From NCBI GenBank assembly GCA_036873135.1, contig JAPTYO010000010.1, positions 14,167,134-14,231,133 of the forward strand: a stretch of DNA of 64,000 nt, written 5' to 3'. Position numbers and translations under genes: made by a program. Under the pieces are notes generated by a model. The model was not told the origin of the DNA. It worked only from the letters and a program-made list of their open reading frames with translations, and did no database searches. Below are positions 10,608 through 23,067 of the stretch, piece by piece; position 1 is the stretch's first letter, and each line of letters starts with the position of its first letter. The stretch comes from Clarkia xantiana subsp. parviflora. Its lineage: Eukaryota; Streptophyta; Magnoliopsida; Myrtales; Onagraceae.

Positions 10608-11404
10608 ATAATAAAAATAATCACTCGCACAGGTCAACTTGTAAGTGATAAAAATGTTAGATATGAATATTTTTCATTCACAAAGTTCGACAGGATTTAA
10701 ACCTAGAATCTATGGTTAATGAATGAACCGCTAATATCATATTACCTGGTTGTGTAGTCATAAAAAATTCTTAGGGTACTAATTTGTCAAATTATACGAG
10801 TTTTTCATGTACCTAAAAGAAAAAAAAAATCTCATATAATAATTTGTCAAACCGTGTTTTCTCATGTACATGAAGATTTTAATCTTAGTATATATTAGGT
10901 AATACAACCATTTTGTTACTTGTGTTTTTGTCTAATGTTTATTTATTTTTTAATAATGTAATGAATGCTTATTTGGATTTTGATGAATCAGTTATATGTT
11001 GATAGATGGTTATAGTACTAGTTTTATGGATCCTGTTTCGCTGTGAGGTCAACGGGGGCTTAGGGTGCGTAGTCCTCCACCGGAGGCCAGAGTTCGGGGC
11101 AGAGCACTGACTCGATTTTCTAGGGATCGATCCAAATTATTAGGGTTTATGAGTTTATTCTTCGTAGTTATAGCGTTGTATTCTCTGAAAAGTGTAACTG
11201 AGAAATAATCAATAAAATCGCCAACCGACCGGCATTACCTATGGACATATGTCGAATAGACCGAACCATACATTAATTTTATGTTTTCGCTATTGCTTTC
11301 TATCTTAATCGTTTGTGAGTCGATCTTAATAGAAAGTGCCACACGAAAGCTAAACAAAAGTGACGTGCATGCAATATACATATGATTTAAATCATATTCG
11401 AATT

Positions 11405-11438
<34 letters not shown>

Positions 11439-11944
11439 TCGTGTTCATCAAATCATGCAAACATTAATAGTTTTGTCGTGATATATTCATTATTAGTTTA
11501 TATGGTAGGGTGGTCCTTGATCAGAGGAGGATGAATTAATGTGCTTGCCATTGAATACATGTACTTATTATTCAGTAGTATGTACGGGGGGTGGTTGAGT
11601 CAAAAAGGACCAATATCGATATTGTTCATGATCAATGCATGCACTATGCAGACGTAATTGCAATAATGTGGCACGTTTTGTGACCTTATTGGAGATTTCC
11701 CCTTGCCCCTTTGTGGGGGTATATCATATGTACACCGCTACTACCATCTTAATAAGGGCAGGGGACCATTTTTGTGGGGTTGGGAGAAAGAAATAAAGAA
11801 TTCAGACTTATCTAGGGCACAATTTTCCAAGCCAACCCTCCCCCTAGCTATTCTTGGGGTTTCTTTACTCATTATTATATTGGACATATAATTTGATACA
11901 CCATACTTTATATATAGTTAGGTATTGATATGTGGTTGTCCGAA
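10608..11944. other. gap without recognisable gene
   Basis: AT-rich spacer. It includes a TA microsatellite at 11411-11436 and a moderately GC-rich block at 11030-11120 of unknown origin. No coding exon or repeat end could be supported. Confidence 0.5.
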
Positions 11945-12369
11945 CCAGGGTCGGACCTAGCCCCAATTGAACCCAGTTGGGGCTAGATTCTAATTGACTT
12001 AGCCGGACCTAGCCTAGGGCTAGGTCCGACCCTGGGTCGGGTTCGCCTGGGTCCGGCGACCCAGGGTGGAACCTAGCCCTAGGCTAGGTCCGGCTAGGTC
12101 AATTTGGGTTAGGGTTTGATTTTCAAACTTTAGGACTAAATTGAACAAATTCAAAGTTAAGGATGTATTAGATGGACTAAATTGGAACAAAAAGAAGTTT
12201 AGGGTCAATCATGTGACACTTAACGGTCAAATTGGACGGAAAGTTAACGGTGGTACCAAAATGTTACAATGGTGAAAGGGTTGGTACCAAAAGTATACAA
12301 AAAAAATGAAGTGGTACCAAAAGTAGCCAATTCCTGTCAAAGAAGTGGTACCAAAAATACCTTTAACCC
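11945..12369. repeat. Mutator-like element, right part only
   Basis: The right end reads 'ggtaccaaaaatacctttaaccc', matching the GGGTTAA-type termini in this window. Inside are the family phrases 'gttaacggtggtacc' and 'gactaaattg', and a GC-rich palindromic core built from 'cctagccctaggctagg' (about 12000-12100). No left terminal repeat is found, so the element is truncated and its left boundary is arbitrary. Confidence 0.5.
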
Positions 12370-12846
12370 TTAGATATATTATTGATAGTTATATATATAT
12401 ATATATTTATATATATTAATGTGAATCTATTATAATGTTCCCAATAATAGATATATTGTTACCTTAATTAAAAATTAAAATATGGTAAACAATATAATTT
12501 TAAAATAGTGTGCCGAAATTTTATGCTTGGAGACCAAGAAATTGAAAATTTTACCCTGTAATTTACCTAAAATTTTCGGCACAAACACATATTTGGGAAC
12601 AAATGGTCAAATTTTAAGATCAAATTTTAATAAGATCTACCATCCAATGTTTGATTTTTAATAAATATGATCTTTTTCTTGAAGATCATGAACATCAAAT
12701 TAACCAAGAACATCATGAAAATTTCGGATTCACCAACAACCCTCAAAATCGAAAATTTAAAATTTTCTTTTAAAATTTTCGGTTTTCATCTTTAAGTTTC
12801 AAGAACATCAATTTATCAAAATCATGAACTCCTAACACAGACTCTG
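12370..12846. other. AT-rich region, probably Copia leader plus flank
   Basis: No gene is seen. The part next to 12846 is continuous with the Copia leader: removing the solo LTR at 12847-15226 places it directly after the primer-binding site at 15227-15237. A short inverted repeat around 'ccgaaaatttt' is present at 12513-12580. Confidence 0.4.
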
Positions 12847-15226
12847 TGTCACGCCCCAAAATCTACCCTAGAAGTGAGGGGTGATAACCACTAATGACCC
12901 AATTAACTAAACTAAATATATGAGCCCAAATTGCTCTAATCGTAAGTCTGATACCCAAATTAACATCCGTAAGCATATATCAACTATATGTAAAGATACC
13001 TTTCTGAAGAAGCTTCCGCTGCGCACTCCGATAACTCAACCGTCTTCTTCATTTTCAACTTTCAAATCCCACAATTGATAATATACTATCCTGAAACTGT
13101 GGATTGAGATGGGGGTTAGGTTGCAGGAACAACCTAGTAAGTAATCCTAACATTAACCCTACCAGATCAAGTATCATTTAAAACATATTTATAATCAATA
13201 ACAAATCAAACAAATCATTGATGCATTATTTCATATTTATGCTGATTAAGACAGAACTTTGAAAATGACTTCACAATCACACTAAAAATGATTAATTTAA
13301 ACATATATCAAAAGGTATCGAAAACACCTTTAAAACATTTTCGACGGGATAGCTCACGCGCTACGTCTCTTTGACTTAACAAACTCTCAGCATTCTCCCG
13401 CTGGTTGAGGAATCACCAGATCTCCCGCTAGATTGGGCCAGCATATCATTCTAAAATAGGATCCTTTACCGTATCGATACGTTGTCTTGCGTATTTGACG
13501 TTGAGCCAAAACAAAACGCATTTCTAAAACGTCTCATTCAAACAAATCCAAATCACATACATATATACATATCCAATCATCTATTTACATGAGACGTTTT
13601 CTTATCAAATCACATTTAATAACATAATCACATAAACGATATCATTAATCGTCTTCAAATAAAACGCATTTCGTCAAACTATTACGCATTGAAACACTTT
13701 CATACAAAATCATAATCTAATGCAGAATTTCAATACCTGATCCTCTTTTTTAAAAAGTATGAAATGTTATATGCACAAAATATTTCGTGAACGTTTATAA
13801 AAGTAGAAATAAGGGTCGGATCACTTACCTCAAACGCTTAATCCAAAACACTACAACTCCGCACTAGCCCTCAACTCGTAACCATAACATAGATCAAATC
13901 CAATCGATATTCCTATAACACTAAACACGGCGTATCAATATAAGTCTTGATGTGAATGTATCTCAGTTATGACTGCACACTCAACTAAGCATCAAAATCG
14001 ACAGAACCATTCTCAACCACAATAAGTATCCGAATCTGTTTTAGATCTTTAGATATTTGACCAAGATAAGCACTCTTAAAAATTACCAATAATTTACTGA
14101 AGATACCTTATTCAGTTACGGTCCTAATTGCGCAAACGGCGCATTAATCCGACGTCGGGATCACCCGAATGAGCCTCAAGAAGCAGCTGGACTCGTGTCT
14201 GTTAACTGCAGAATTTTAGATTTATATATCAACATTAAAAGACCATAACTTCCTCAATACAACTCCATTATAAGCGATCTTTATGTCCACGAAAATCTTA
14301 TTCAATTTACTTTGAAGCTGCAAAATTCGTTTTCCCAAAAACAAGCTGATACTTGGTCATTTTCCTCATCAAACAGCACTGTCGAGAATGACTAAACAGA
14401 TTTAGAAAGACAACTTCTAAGGTTCATAATTCTCTCCATAAAACTCCATTTTGAATGATCTTTACATCAATGAAAAGCTTAGTAACCTAATTTAATGTCC
14501 TACCATACTTCCAGATAAAATGCAATTGTAACGGATGCGTGTATGAACTTAAAATGAGTATGTCCAAAAATCACGCAAGCACCAAACAGATTTGACGGGC
14601 AAACTTCAAACGGCAATAACTTCGTCTCTACAAGTCCGATTTACGCAATATTGGTGTCTATGGAAAGCTTATACAATATACTTTAACATAATTTATCCCT
14701 ATTGAGCAGAAAATGAACCATTTAGGATAATTTTAGGGTTGTAACACAGATAATCTACGACCAATTCTGCAGATCCAAACAATTTGTATCCTATGATAAT
14801 TTTCTGAGCATGAATCCAAAGAGGTTATATGTATCTTACCAGTGGGTATTGTAGGAGAAGGTTCAAGAATCCCAATGTTGTCCAAAATTTGGTCTCGCTC
14901 TTAATCTCCCTCAACCATGTTTATCGTCCTTTTCTGGTTTGGTTAAAACCTTCTATTGACATAGTATGAGAAAACTGATTTTTCTTTGATTCTCTCCATG
15001 ATAACTCTCTCATTTACTTGACTAAATTTCAGATTTCCTTTGCCATCAAGCATAAACATTTCAGCTTCAATATTCATAAACTTGGATGGAAATTATGTAT
15101 TTGTTTCCATATTGGTATTCAATCAACATTTGTTTCCTTAGTACTTCTATTTATATTTCTTAAATTTCCATTCACCTTCAAAAATCAAATTTAAGTAATC
15201 GATCATTGAATTTATGTGGTGTTACA
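12847..15226. mobile_element. solo LTR (2.38 kb), probably Gypsy chromovirus type
   Basis: The segment starts TGTCACGCCCC and ends GGTGTTACA, giving TG...CA ends. It is flanked by the perfect 5-bp duplication CTCTG (12842-12846 and 15227-15231). No coding ORF, primer-binding site or second LTR copy is present, so it is a solo LTR left after LTR-LTR recombination. Long LTRs with 'TGTCACGCCCC ... TGTTACA' ends are common in Tekay/Del-type chromoviruses; that lineage is inferred from the ends only. It landed in the primer-binding site of a Copia element. Confidence 0.7.
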
Positions 15227-15237
15227 CTCTGATACCA
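15227..15237 (-). other. interrupted primer-binding site of a Copia element
   Basis: The minus strand reads TGGTATCAGAG beside the LTR at 15239. Its last five bases are also the CTCTG target duplication of the solo LTR, so the rest of the site continues at 12841 and below. Confidence 0.6.
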
Positions 15238-15238
15238 C

Positions 15239-15836
15239 TGTTAGATTACAGAGAGTAATCACTACGGACATTAAAACGTAGTACATGCTAGTAATCAAAA
15301 TTACGCAGCGGAAAATTCGCACATACTTCAAACAATGTCCGTAGCCCTAAGATCCTTCTGCAGGGAGTTCATGATCCTCCGGTCGGCATCCGTAGAGGTT
15401 TTGGTTAAGGAAGCCCTACGTAGTATATTCTCCACAACAAAGCCTCTGATCGATTCTTGGCAAGGAGACAGATCTCTGGAGTGTTTGCTTGAAAGCAAAT
15501 TGGCACACACTAGGTGTAGTGATGTGGTTTGGCCGAACTATGTGTGTTATGGGGAGAGAGTTTTCTCTTAAATCACCAAGGGAGGAATTATGATTAACCC
15601 TAATAAAACCCCTAACACCCCATATATATAGGAGGAGTAAAGTGGACAAAAGTCCACTTTAACCCCTCCTAGGGTTTCGGCCGGCCACATGCATAGGGAG
15701 GCCCAAATTTGGGTCTCTCATGTCAATTGGGATTTGGGTCTAGCTCATTTACCCTAATGTGACATGTACCTAATTTCCTTAGGTAAACTATACATATTAT
15801 GAGCTACTATACGGCGCCATTCACCATATGCTTACA
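15239..15836 (-). repeat. Copia 5' LTR (partner not found)
   Basis: It begins TGTTAGATTAC on the + strand beside a tRNA-Met primer-binding site, so the element is transcribed leftward. The outer edge is set at TTACA (15836) because that gives a TG...CA LTR; this edge is inferred. The phrase 'cccatatatataggagg' at about 15620 would be a TATA-like promoter region. No second LTR is seen in the window. ORFs inside it (15335-15649) are not supported as genes. Confidence 0.5.
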
Positions 15837-16906
15837 GAAACATGTTTTGATAATTTTTATAATTTTAGATTTCCATTTGCTAATGAATAGAGTTTCGTTA
15901 ATAATTATTTAATGTAGGAATTTAAACGAATTTTTTTTAAACGATGTGAAATTGTATATATAATTAGATTGTTGGCAATTTATGAATTGAGTACCGAAAA
16001 GGCGGAATTTTAAACAATGTTTTTATTTCCGTAATAGCCTAATCTCTGATCGTAGACCGATTTTAAACATAGGTGTTTAACTCGTTATTTGCTTAGGTAA
16101 TTTAGGTTTCTAGTTAGCATTAATTAACTAGTGGCGACTCTTTTCAAAATGCATCATTTTTCAAAAACATTTTCGCCTTAGGTAAAATTTTAGGGTTTGA
16201 CAATCCTAAAACTAATATAATGTGAGATTACATAATGTTTATTATTTATTAAATAGATAAAGTAATTTTCTAGTATTTATTCTGCTAATATTATTACTAT
16301 ATTTTTATTTGTATATACTTTATGACTCGTTATTATAATAAAGAATAACGTGCATTATACAAAATGATTTAAGTTTTTGCGTTGTTTTTTTTTTTTATAA
16401 AAATTATCTTATAAAATTATACAAAAAAAGTTTAATTAATAGAATTATAATGACAATACAAATTGAGTTTTAGTACCGCAATCTCAAAAATTTCTTAGCA
16501 AAAAGTAAATAGTTTTAATATTTAATATATGGATTGTATAATTCACGAATAGATTATACTCATTAAAATATAATTTTAAGAAGTAATTAGTTGTTCTCAA
16601 TTATAGATATAGTCTAATCTCATGTAAATTAATATTATAATAATAAATTTACATTACAATGTACATTACAAAACATGCATTTTAAAAACATTACACTTCA
16701 TATTACAACACAACCAAGCCCGTAATTTAAACATTATATTACTTAGCTTACATTATTAATCTCGTATTTTAACTAATCACACGTTACATCACCCTTACTA
16801 TATTGTGGAGACTACATATGAAATTAAACCATTGGACTTCGTGTTTTTTTTATAATCGATGCGCATATATATTCATAAAGCATTCAACACAGCAACACAC
16901 AAAAAA
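15837..16906. other. AT-rich gap
   Basis: No gene. At 16640-16800 there are several 'acattac' and 'gtaatttaaacattatattac' phrases like those in the Tourist-like element at 36234, possibly a decayed relative, but no paired ends were found. Confidence 0.4.
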
Positions 16907-17299
16907 TCATCGGGGTAGGAAAATCAAAGGTATATCGAGGCCAAACCAGGTGCCCGACATGCCTTTGCTAGCAGCTAATTTTCCTACCCGATGAGCCAAA
17001 TCTACTAAGATTCTCGATTTAATAGAGACTGAAACACTACAAGTACTTAAAAGAGATAAAATATCTGAAAACATTCCAAATAAAATAGCAGGGCTAGAAG
17101 AGGGGTCCTGAATGCAGTCTGTCAGAGTCTGAGAATCCGTCCATAACTCTGTCGCTCCTAGGAGGGGTCGAAACAGTAGAAGGCCTGTCCTTACCGCCAA
17201 GGCCTCCGCAAGCAAATGAGAAGATCCCACCATGCGACAAACTGAGAAAGGTGTAATAGTGAGTACGTAATTATATGCTTTGGACATGGAAAGTGTCAC
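16907..17299 (-). pseudogene. RNase H-like domain remnant of a LINE
   Basis: The frame contains LLAEALAVRTGLLLF, then ELWTDSQTLTDCIQD and VDLAHRVGKLA. These match the second half of the RVT_3 type RNase H domain: the catalytic Glu in AEA, Asp in TDS, and the terminal His/Arg region. Such domains close the polyprotein of plant L1-type LINEs. The N-terminal DGS strand and the reverse transcriptase are missing, so this is a 3' fragment. A stand-alone plant RNase H-like gene is a less likely alternative. Confidence 0.6.
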
Positions 17300-18338
17300 G
17301 ACTCAATAAAAAAACTAATAGGCCAAATGGCCACACATGTTTGGGCAATGTAAATAACTGATATAATATATGTATTTTTTATACCTTTGATTATACATCT
17401 TTTCAAAATGTACCGTCTTAATTATAAATGATGATTTTTCCTTGCCCTTACTAATATTAATAAAAATAATTAAAAAAGTTAAAACATTTAGAAGAAAATA
17501 AAAATAGCTAAAATTTTTTTTTTTATCTATAAAAATTTATTTAGAAATAAAATTTAATATATATTTAAATTAGAGAATAATTTTAAAAGTTTTTAAATAA
17601 AAATTAAAATTTTAGAATTATATTTAAATATTAATTAAATTTAAAAAATTAAAAAAAATGCTAAATATACTTTAAAAATAGGAAAATGTAATTCAAAAAA
17701 TTATAAATACTATAACATAATTTGTGAATTTATTTTTTACATATTTATAATTTTTTTTATAAATTATCTAATCTTCCCTATTTTTTAAGTATATTTAGCC
17801 TTTTTCTTCATTTTTTTTAATTTAATTAAATTTTAAATGTTTTTCAATTATTTAAATTTTTTTAATTTTGAAATTTTCATTAATTTGTAAATAAATTCTT
17901 TTAAAATTTCCTTCTAAATGCATTACATTTTTTAAAACAAAACTAGCTTTTTATTGATAGTATTTGTAGGGGTAAAATCGTTATTTATGGCAAAAACTAT
18001 TCATTTTGAAAAAAAAAAAAAAACAAAAACAAAAACAAAAACGTACAAACAAACTTATACCAATTGTTTACATTGCCTTAACACATGTGGCAATTTAATC
18101 TATTAACCCGAAAACAATTAGGGGGGTGGGGGTGGGGTGAACTGTATGACTTTAAAAAACTAAATTTAGAATAACAATTTTTTTTAAATTTGTTAATACA
18201 TTTTTTGTTTTATATATGAAGTAACTTTTTTAATAAGGTTCTACTCTTGTATTTTTTTCGGAATTGGTTCGATCATATTCTTGTATTATCCTCAGAGTCA
18301 GTCTGATTATATCATTATAACATTTAATGAAGACAACG
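17300..18338. other. very AT-rich gap
   Basis: Almost pure A/T sequence with imperfect inverted phrases (17460-17930) around 'aaatttaaa' and 'ttagaag', possibly an eroded foldback MITE. No coding capacity. A G-run is present at 18121-18138. Confidence 0.4.
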
Positions 18339-18366
18339 GGCATACGCGTAGCGCGCAGATATCTAG
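18339..18366 (+). mobile_element. decayed Helitron 3' terminus
   Basis: The sequence gggcatacgcgtagcgcgc is followed by the 6-nt spacer agatat, then CTAG and T. The stem pairs only if three apparent transitions in the left arm are undone, as expected from CpG decay. Spacer length and CTAG agree with the better termini in the window. The 5' end is not identified. Confidence 0.4.
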
Positions 18367-18438
18367 TTTTAGTGGAATACAAAATACGTATACAATTAAA
18401 AATTGGGTGGAAAATTTCCACTTCCTCTAAAAAAAATC

Positions 18439-18590
18439 CATGTCTGGCTTCATATACAAATCTCTCTCTATCTTTCCATAGCTTCCACATGTCTGGCTTC
18501 ATATACAAATCTCTCTCTATCTTTCCATAGCTTCCACTTCCTCTAAAAAGTTCCATGTATGACTTCGTATACAAATCTCTATCTTTCCAT
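18439..18590. repeat. tandem repeat, 49-bp unit, about 3 copies
   Basis: A unit beginning 'catgtctggcttcatatac' and containing 'ctatctttccatagcttcc' occurs at 18439 and 18488 almost identically. A third, diverged and shortened copy starts near 18552. Confidence 0.8.
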
Positions 18591-18763
18591 AGCTTTCTTC
18601 ATTTTCTACCATATATATTAGTGATCTGCTGATATTATCATCACCAGTCACTAATTGATTTTAATATATAATTATCGACTATATGTAGTGAATCTAAACT
18701 CTCTAATCAATTTCCAGTCTCAATAAATGTACTTATTAGTTAGGATTATATATATCAATTATA

Positions 18764-19413
18764 TCTATATATATTATATAAAGCAATAAGAGAGAGGGTG
18801 GTTAAGTATAAACATGTCACGTCAGCATTTTAGAGTTCTCATTAAGGTGCTACCTTACTTCATTTTCATTGTTGGGTCATTTAAAACATTTCTAACATCT
18901 AGGTCCGTCTATTCATCTTCCACTCACTCTCGTCCCACTCCTTTCCACTCTCGGCCCACTCTTTTACAAATCTAGGGCTCTAAACAATAAAATCTATATC
19001 TATATATATAGATATAATCTTTTACAAATCTAAGGCCCTAAACAATAAAATATATATATAATAATGCAAAATGAGAGAGACTAGCAGTGTCATCACCTCA
19101 AAATCAATAATAATTGAACATGTGTTAACACAAATTACCAATCAGATTTTGACGTATCATACTTCTTCCCTTGATCGATATCTATTCTTCTGCAACTCTC
19201 TTTACAAGTTACAACAAATATAACAGTTAATCTATAGCTTTGTATCTCAATGTGCCTAAAGATAAATATAACTAAAAAAACTTGTACAATTTTTTTTATT
19301 CCCGTAAAATGAATTCATATTTCTTAAGTTCTATGTCTTTTTTAATTTTTAATATTATACACAAATGTTACAATTTATTAAGTAGCCCTGCACGTAGCGC
19401 AGGTCAGCCCTAA
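18764..19413 (+). mobile_element. short non-autonomous Helitron
   Basis: The 5' end reads TCTATATATATTATATAAAGC after an A, the usual form of plant Helitron 5' ends. The 3' end has the stem CCTGC/GCAGG (19387-19403), the 6-nt spacer tcagcc, then CTAA and T. Insertion between A and T fits Helitron targeting. The 650-bp interior has no Rep/helicase ORF and holds two near copies of 'caaatctagggctctaaacaa' (18966, 19024). Confidence 0.6.
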
Positions 19414-19895
19414 TATATATATATCATCAAGCGTATGATTTACTAATATGAATTACCACTATGCACACCGCCACAAATAGAAATGATTAAAGATAATGCA
19501 CGACTTTGATGCGAAGTCAATTCCTCTAATTAGTACTTAGCATCAATCAGGAGTTCCATTATTATAACCCAAATCACAATTAGCCGCTTACACTCGGGAA
19601 AATAAAATATCAATGTCTTCTGAAAAACACACGTGGACCATGATCCAAGATGTTGATGATCATTACAAGAATTCATTAATTCAATCCTTGATTGCACTAC
19701 AATATCACAAACCGGATTATATCATGATGATGTCCAAAATTAAGGTTGTTTATTTATGTTCATACACGTATACTTAATAATGCCAATAATATATTAATAA
19801 ACGAAAAGAACAAACATTATTATAATTATAATAATTAGAAAAAAACGAAACTGTGAGTTACAACTAATTAAGTGGGATTGGTTGACAAGTAATTT
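19414..19895. other. gap without recognisable gene
   Basis: AT-rich spacer. No ORF, RNA gene or repeat end supported. Confidence 0.5.
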
Positions 19896-20085
19896 TTTTT
19901 TTCCGCGGGGTGATCCTAGGTGGGCCCCCATCAGGAGGGCAGCACCCGTACCGGGGTGCGCCCGTAAGGGGTAAGGTGCTGGCCATGAATATTTTTCAAT
20001 TCCCATAGTCATTAGCGGGGTTTGAACCCCTGACCTCTGGTTAAGGGATGAGGCGCTGAACCACCACACCATATTACATGGTTAA
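19896..20085 (-). mobile_element. tRNA-derived SINE with target duplication
   Basis: Read on the minus strand, it has a Pol III A box TGGTTCAGCGCC (20063-20052), a B box GGTTCAAACCC (20028-20018), a GC-rich body and a terminal A run (+ strand T run at about 19893-19902). The flanks share acaagtaattt (19885-19895 and 20086-20096), an 11-bp target duplication typical of LINE-mediated retroposition. It is not a functional tRNA gene because no cloverleaf can be drawn beyond the promoter boxes. Confidence 0.8.
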
Positions 20086-20096
20086 ACAAGTAATTT

Positions 20097-20904
20097 GTTT
20101 TATTATCTCTTTTGTCGACATTTGTTGCCCGCTTGTGTTTTTGACCAACCCTCTTTCACGATCTTACACTGACCCTGTCGTTTGACTAGTTTGTCGTGTC
20201 GGTTCATGCAAGTACTTGGTATCCTCTATCCATGCATAAATTATCGTAGTAAATTCTACATATAAAATCATAAGAAATTAAAACCGAAATTCATTTATTT
20301 TTAAAAACCATAAAGTTTTTTAAATTAAATTTCTTTTAGAAATATAGTATTTATATTCGATTGTTTATCTATATATTGTCTCTCATTTCTTCTACATAAT
20401 TATTTAGTATTAATTATATCCAAGAATATAATCATATATAGCTAGGTTGACATTCCTCTTGAATCACAACCCCGAGATGTCGACTAGATAAGTTCATGGT
20501 GAAAAAAGGAATATTTATTTATGTACATTATCGTGTAATTAGTGGCACTTGATAATTATATATGAGACAGAAAGAGACGTGGAGAAGGAATAATATTAAT
20601 ACCCCAAGAAGCTATGAACAAATTGAAAATGATATCTTTAATGATAATTATAAATTTAGTCATTCAAAGGATAATATATATATATTAGTATTGATTTTGC
20701 TTATAGTATTTAGCTAGTGGATTTCTTCCATATAAGTCAAAATTTTGGACCACATTTGATGGTTTTTTTTCTTGCCCTAGTTATCATTTTGCGATGATGG
20801 ATGTATGGTCGTCGTCAAAGCCGGTGATTTATAAACTAGTCATGTTATTTTTTACTTAATTAGTGGCTTAATTTCTAGTTATTTAAATTATTTACTTTTT
20901 TTTT
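20097..20904. other. gap without recognisable gene
   Basis: AT-rich spacer with no supported feature. Confidence 0.5.
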
Positions 20905-21020
20905 TATATTAACATTGTTTTCGCAATTTCGGGCCGGGAGCGTTAAGGTTAAAGCCCTCTCCAAAGTGGCGTCTCCGGCGAGTTTCGACCTCGGGTCGCC
21001 CACGGGAACACAACTCGCTT
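20905..21020 (-). mobile_element. SINE-like fragment
   Basis: The minus strand contains a B-box-like GAGGTCGAAACTC in a GC-rich body and ends towards an A run (+ strand T run at about 20890-20902). No good A box or long target duplication is seen, so the 5' part is probably truncated. Weak call. Confidence 0.3.
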
Positions 21021-21426
21021 ATTTCAACTTATTAGAGTTTGATGGAATCACGATGTTGTAATAATTTAGGGTAATTATTAAAAGTTTGACATTATTATAG
21101 AAAACTATATTATTGCGTACGTCTCCACCATTAATAAGTTTGAATTGTTGGGACAACTAGTTAAATGATCATTAGGTATCTCTTACAGATATTTTTATAT
21201 TTGCATTCTAAGATTCATCGTAATCAATATATTTTTTAGAAATATAGTCGGTTATAGCTAAACTAAGAAAACACATATAGACTTTGTGTTAACAAGACGG
21301 AAAATAGGGCAGTAAACGTTCATCCATATCTTAGTTTAGAAAATTAATATATAACCCGGTATTTTTTTTTTTCTAGGAGTAGTTGAAAATAGCATAGATG
21401 GATTCATATATATATATATATATATA

Positions 21427-21455
21427 CTAGGTGGGAGCGCATGCTTTGCATGCGC
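21427..21455 (-). mobile_element. Helitron 3' terminus (minus-strand element)
   Basis: On the minus strand a perfect 8-bp stem GCGCATGC with loop AAA and arm GCATGCGC is followed by the 6-nt spacer TCCCAC, then CTAG and T. This is the textbook Helitron 3' end. It abuts a TA microsatellite (21407-21426). The element body must lie to the right (21.5 kb and above), where the captured exons at 23.07-23.98 kb have the same orientation. The 5' end was not found. Confidence 0.7.
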
Positions 21456-22458
21456 GCCGGCATATTATGTTTTATGATGGATAGTTTCGAAATATATAAT
21501 AGACCACATTTAAAATGGGAAATTATGACAAAATATCGTCTATGTTTAACTATATAGTTGTATAATCATAAATAATAAATGCATATGCATATGTTTATAG
21601 AAAATAATAATAAGGTATAATTTACAAGAAAAAATGAATGCATATTTTGTAATTACGTAAAACAATAATTAGAACTTTGTGGTTTTGTCATTTACAGCAA
21701 TAGTATCTGTAATTTTTTTTTACTAATCAAATTGCAAATTGTTATTTTTCCTTAATTGGAATTCAATATAAAATTAAGCACACCCATTGTCTTTTAGATC
21801 AGCTCTTTCAAATCCGCTTTATTCCTCTTGTTCAGTGTTGAGCGGCATACAACGTAACAAACATGAAGCAACTATATCATTGTATGACATAACTGAATGT
21901 AAAAAGAAAAGAATCGACCACAACATTACCATGTCAGTCCTTCAAAAGTAATCAGTTGAATTAATTTCTTCAAAAGTAATCAGTTGAATTAATTTTGGCA
22001 GACTTTCTTGTAAACATGACATCATTTTGATACGTAGTAGACTGTCTAAAGCATTCAAGGGACTGCAACAATAGCCAACACCAATAGAATGATCTGCAAA
22101 TATAAATACATAAGAAGATAAGGTACGGGTGTATTTAATCTATAATTGAAACGAATAAATAAAGTAAAACATGAGGAAGTCTTGTAGGTCATGCCTTAAG
22201 TGGCCTCTGGGACCAAAACAACTCGGGGTCACCAAGATTATCGGTAGGACTCAGTAATATGTAGATCATTACATGGTTAAGGTCTGTCTGGGAGCCAGTG
22301 CACTATTTTATTAAGATGAGAAGGAAAAGGCGTATCCAAAGAGGCTGTTAAGGAACATCATCTATGTCACAAACTGATGCCTAGACAGCAAAACATGAAC
22401 AAGTAAATATGCTTGTGTACAATCTTGTACAAGTGAGAAAGTGGAGAATATGACCAAC
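21456..22458. other. gap, probably Helitron interior
   Basis: AT-rich. A 21-bp phrase beginning 'ttcaaaagtaatcagttg' is duplicated in tandem at 21939 and 21968. No gene is recognised. Confidence 0.35.
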
Positions 22459-22611
22459 CTGATATCGACTCAACTCCGAAAGAACCATGCATTGAAGTAA
22501 TTTATTATGATGCCCAGGTTCGTATACGCCACACTTAGCAAAATAGACATGATCTTTATCTTTAGAGAGTGAGTGTTTAGAAAAGGAAGTTCTGACCTGC
22601 TTCCACGCCAA
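22459..22611 (-). pseudogene. candidate exon fragment, unidentified
   Basis: An open stretch with ordinary protein composition ([17 protein letters not shown], then [14 protein letters not shown]) ends exactly at a CAG/GTTGGT splice-donor-like site at 22459. I do not recognise the family. It has the same orientation as the DUF707 and SR fragments and the Helitron terminus, so it may be another captured piece. Weak evidence. Confidence 0.2.
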
Positions 22612-23067
22612 CTTGGATGTACACCAAATGAGTACGGATGTTGGTGCTTTATCAAACCAACCGTGTTGGCATCACTGATCAAGCAAATTGGAATGAGATG
22701 AGCTGTCCAAGTAAGTAACATCTCAATGCAATGTCTCTCATTCATAAGATAACATAAGTAGGAAATATTGTGGAAGCAGGTAAGAAAACTTATTTCTAAT
22801 AATGAATGGGTGAATGATTTGAACCAAAATGATATTCTCATGTAACCTATAGAAGTTGCCATATGAATAATAAACCAAGCAACCACGGGGAGGTAAACCA
22901 ACATTCTCATTTAGTCATTTATATTTGTAACTTAAGTTAAATAGGGCAGATTTAATCTAGTAGTTAGGGAGTGAGAGTTGAATTAGAATCATCATGGAGT
23001 GGAGGGGGCTTATAAACTAATGATATTGTAGGAAGAAATAAAAAGCATACCAGAAAAGAAAGAAAAC

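Noticed and set aside
15328..15649. Three overlapping ORFs on both strands
   Set aside because: They lie inside the inferred Copia LTR (15239-15836) and have no domain.
19896..20085. Functional tRNA gene
   Set aside because: A and B boxes are present, but no cloverleaf with acceptor and anticodon stems can be drawn, and an A tail and target duplication mark it as a SINE.
22470..22910. 146-codon minus-strand ORF taken as a membrane protein gene
   Set aside because: Hydrophobicity follows from AT-rich codons; it covers a splice-like site and a second, more protein-like frame.
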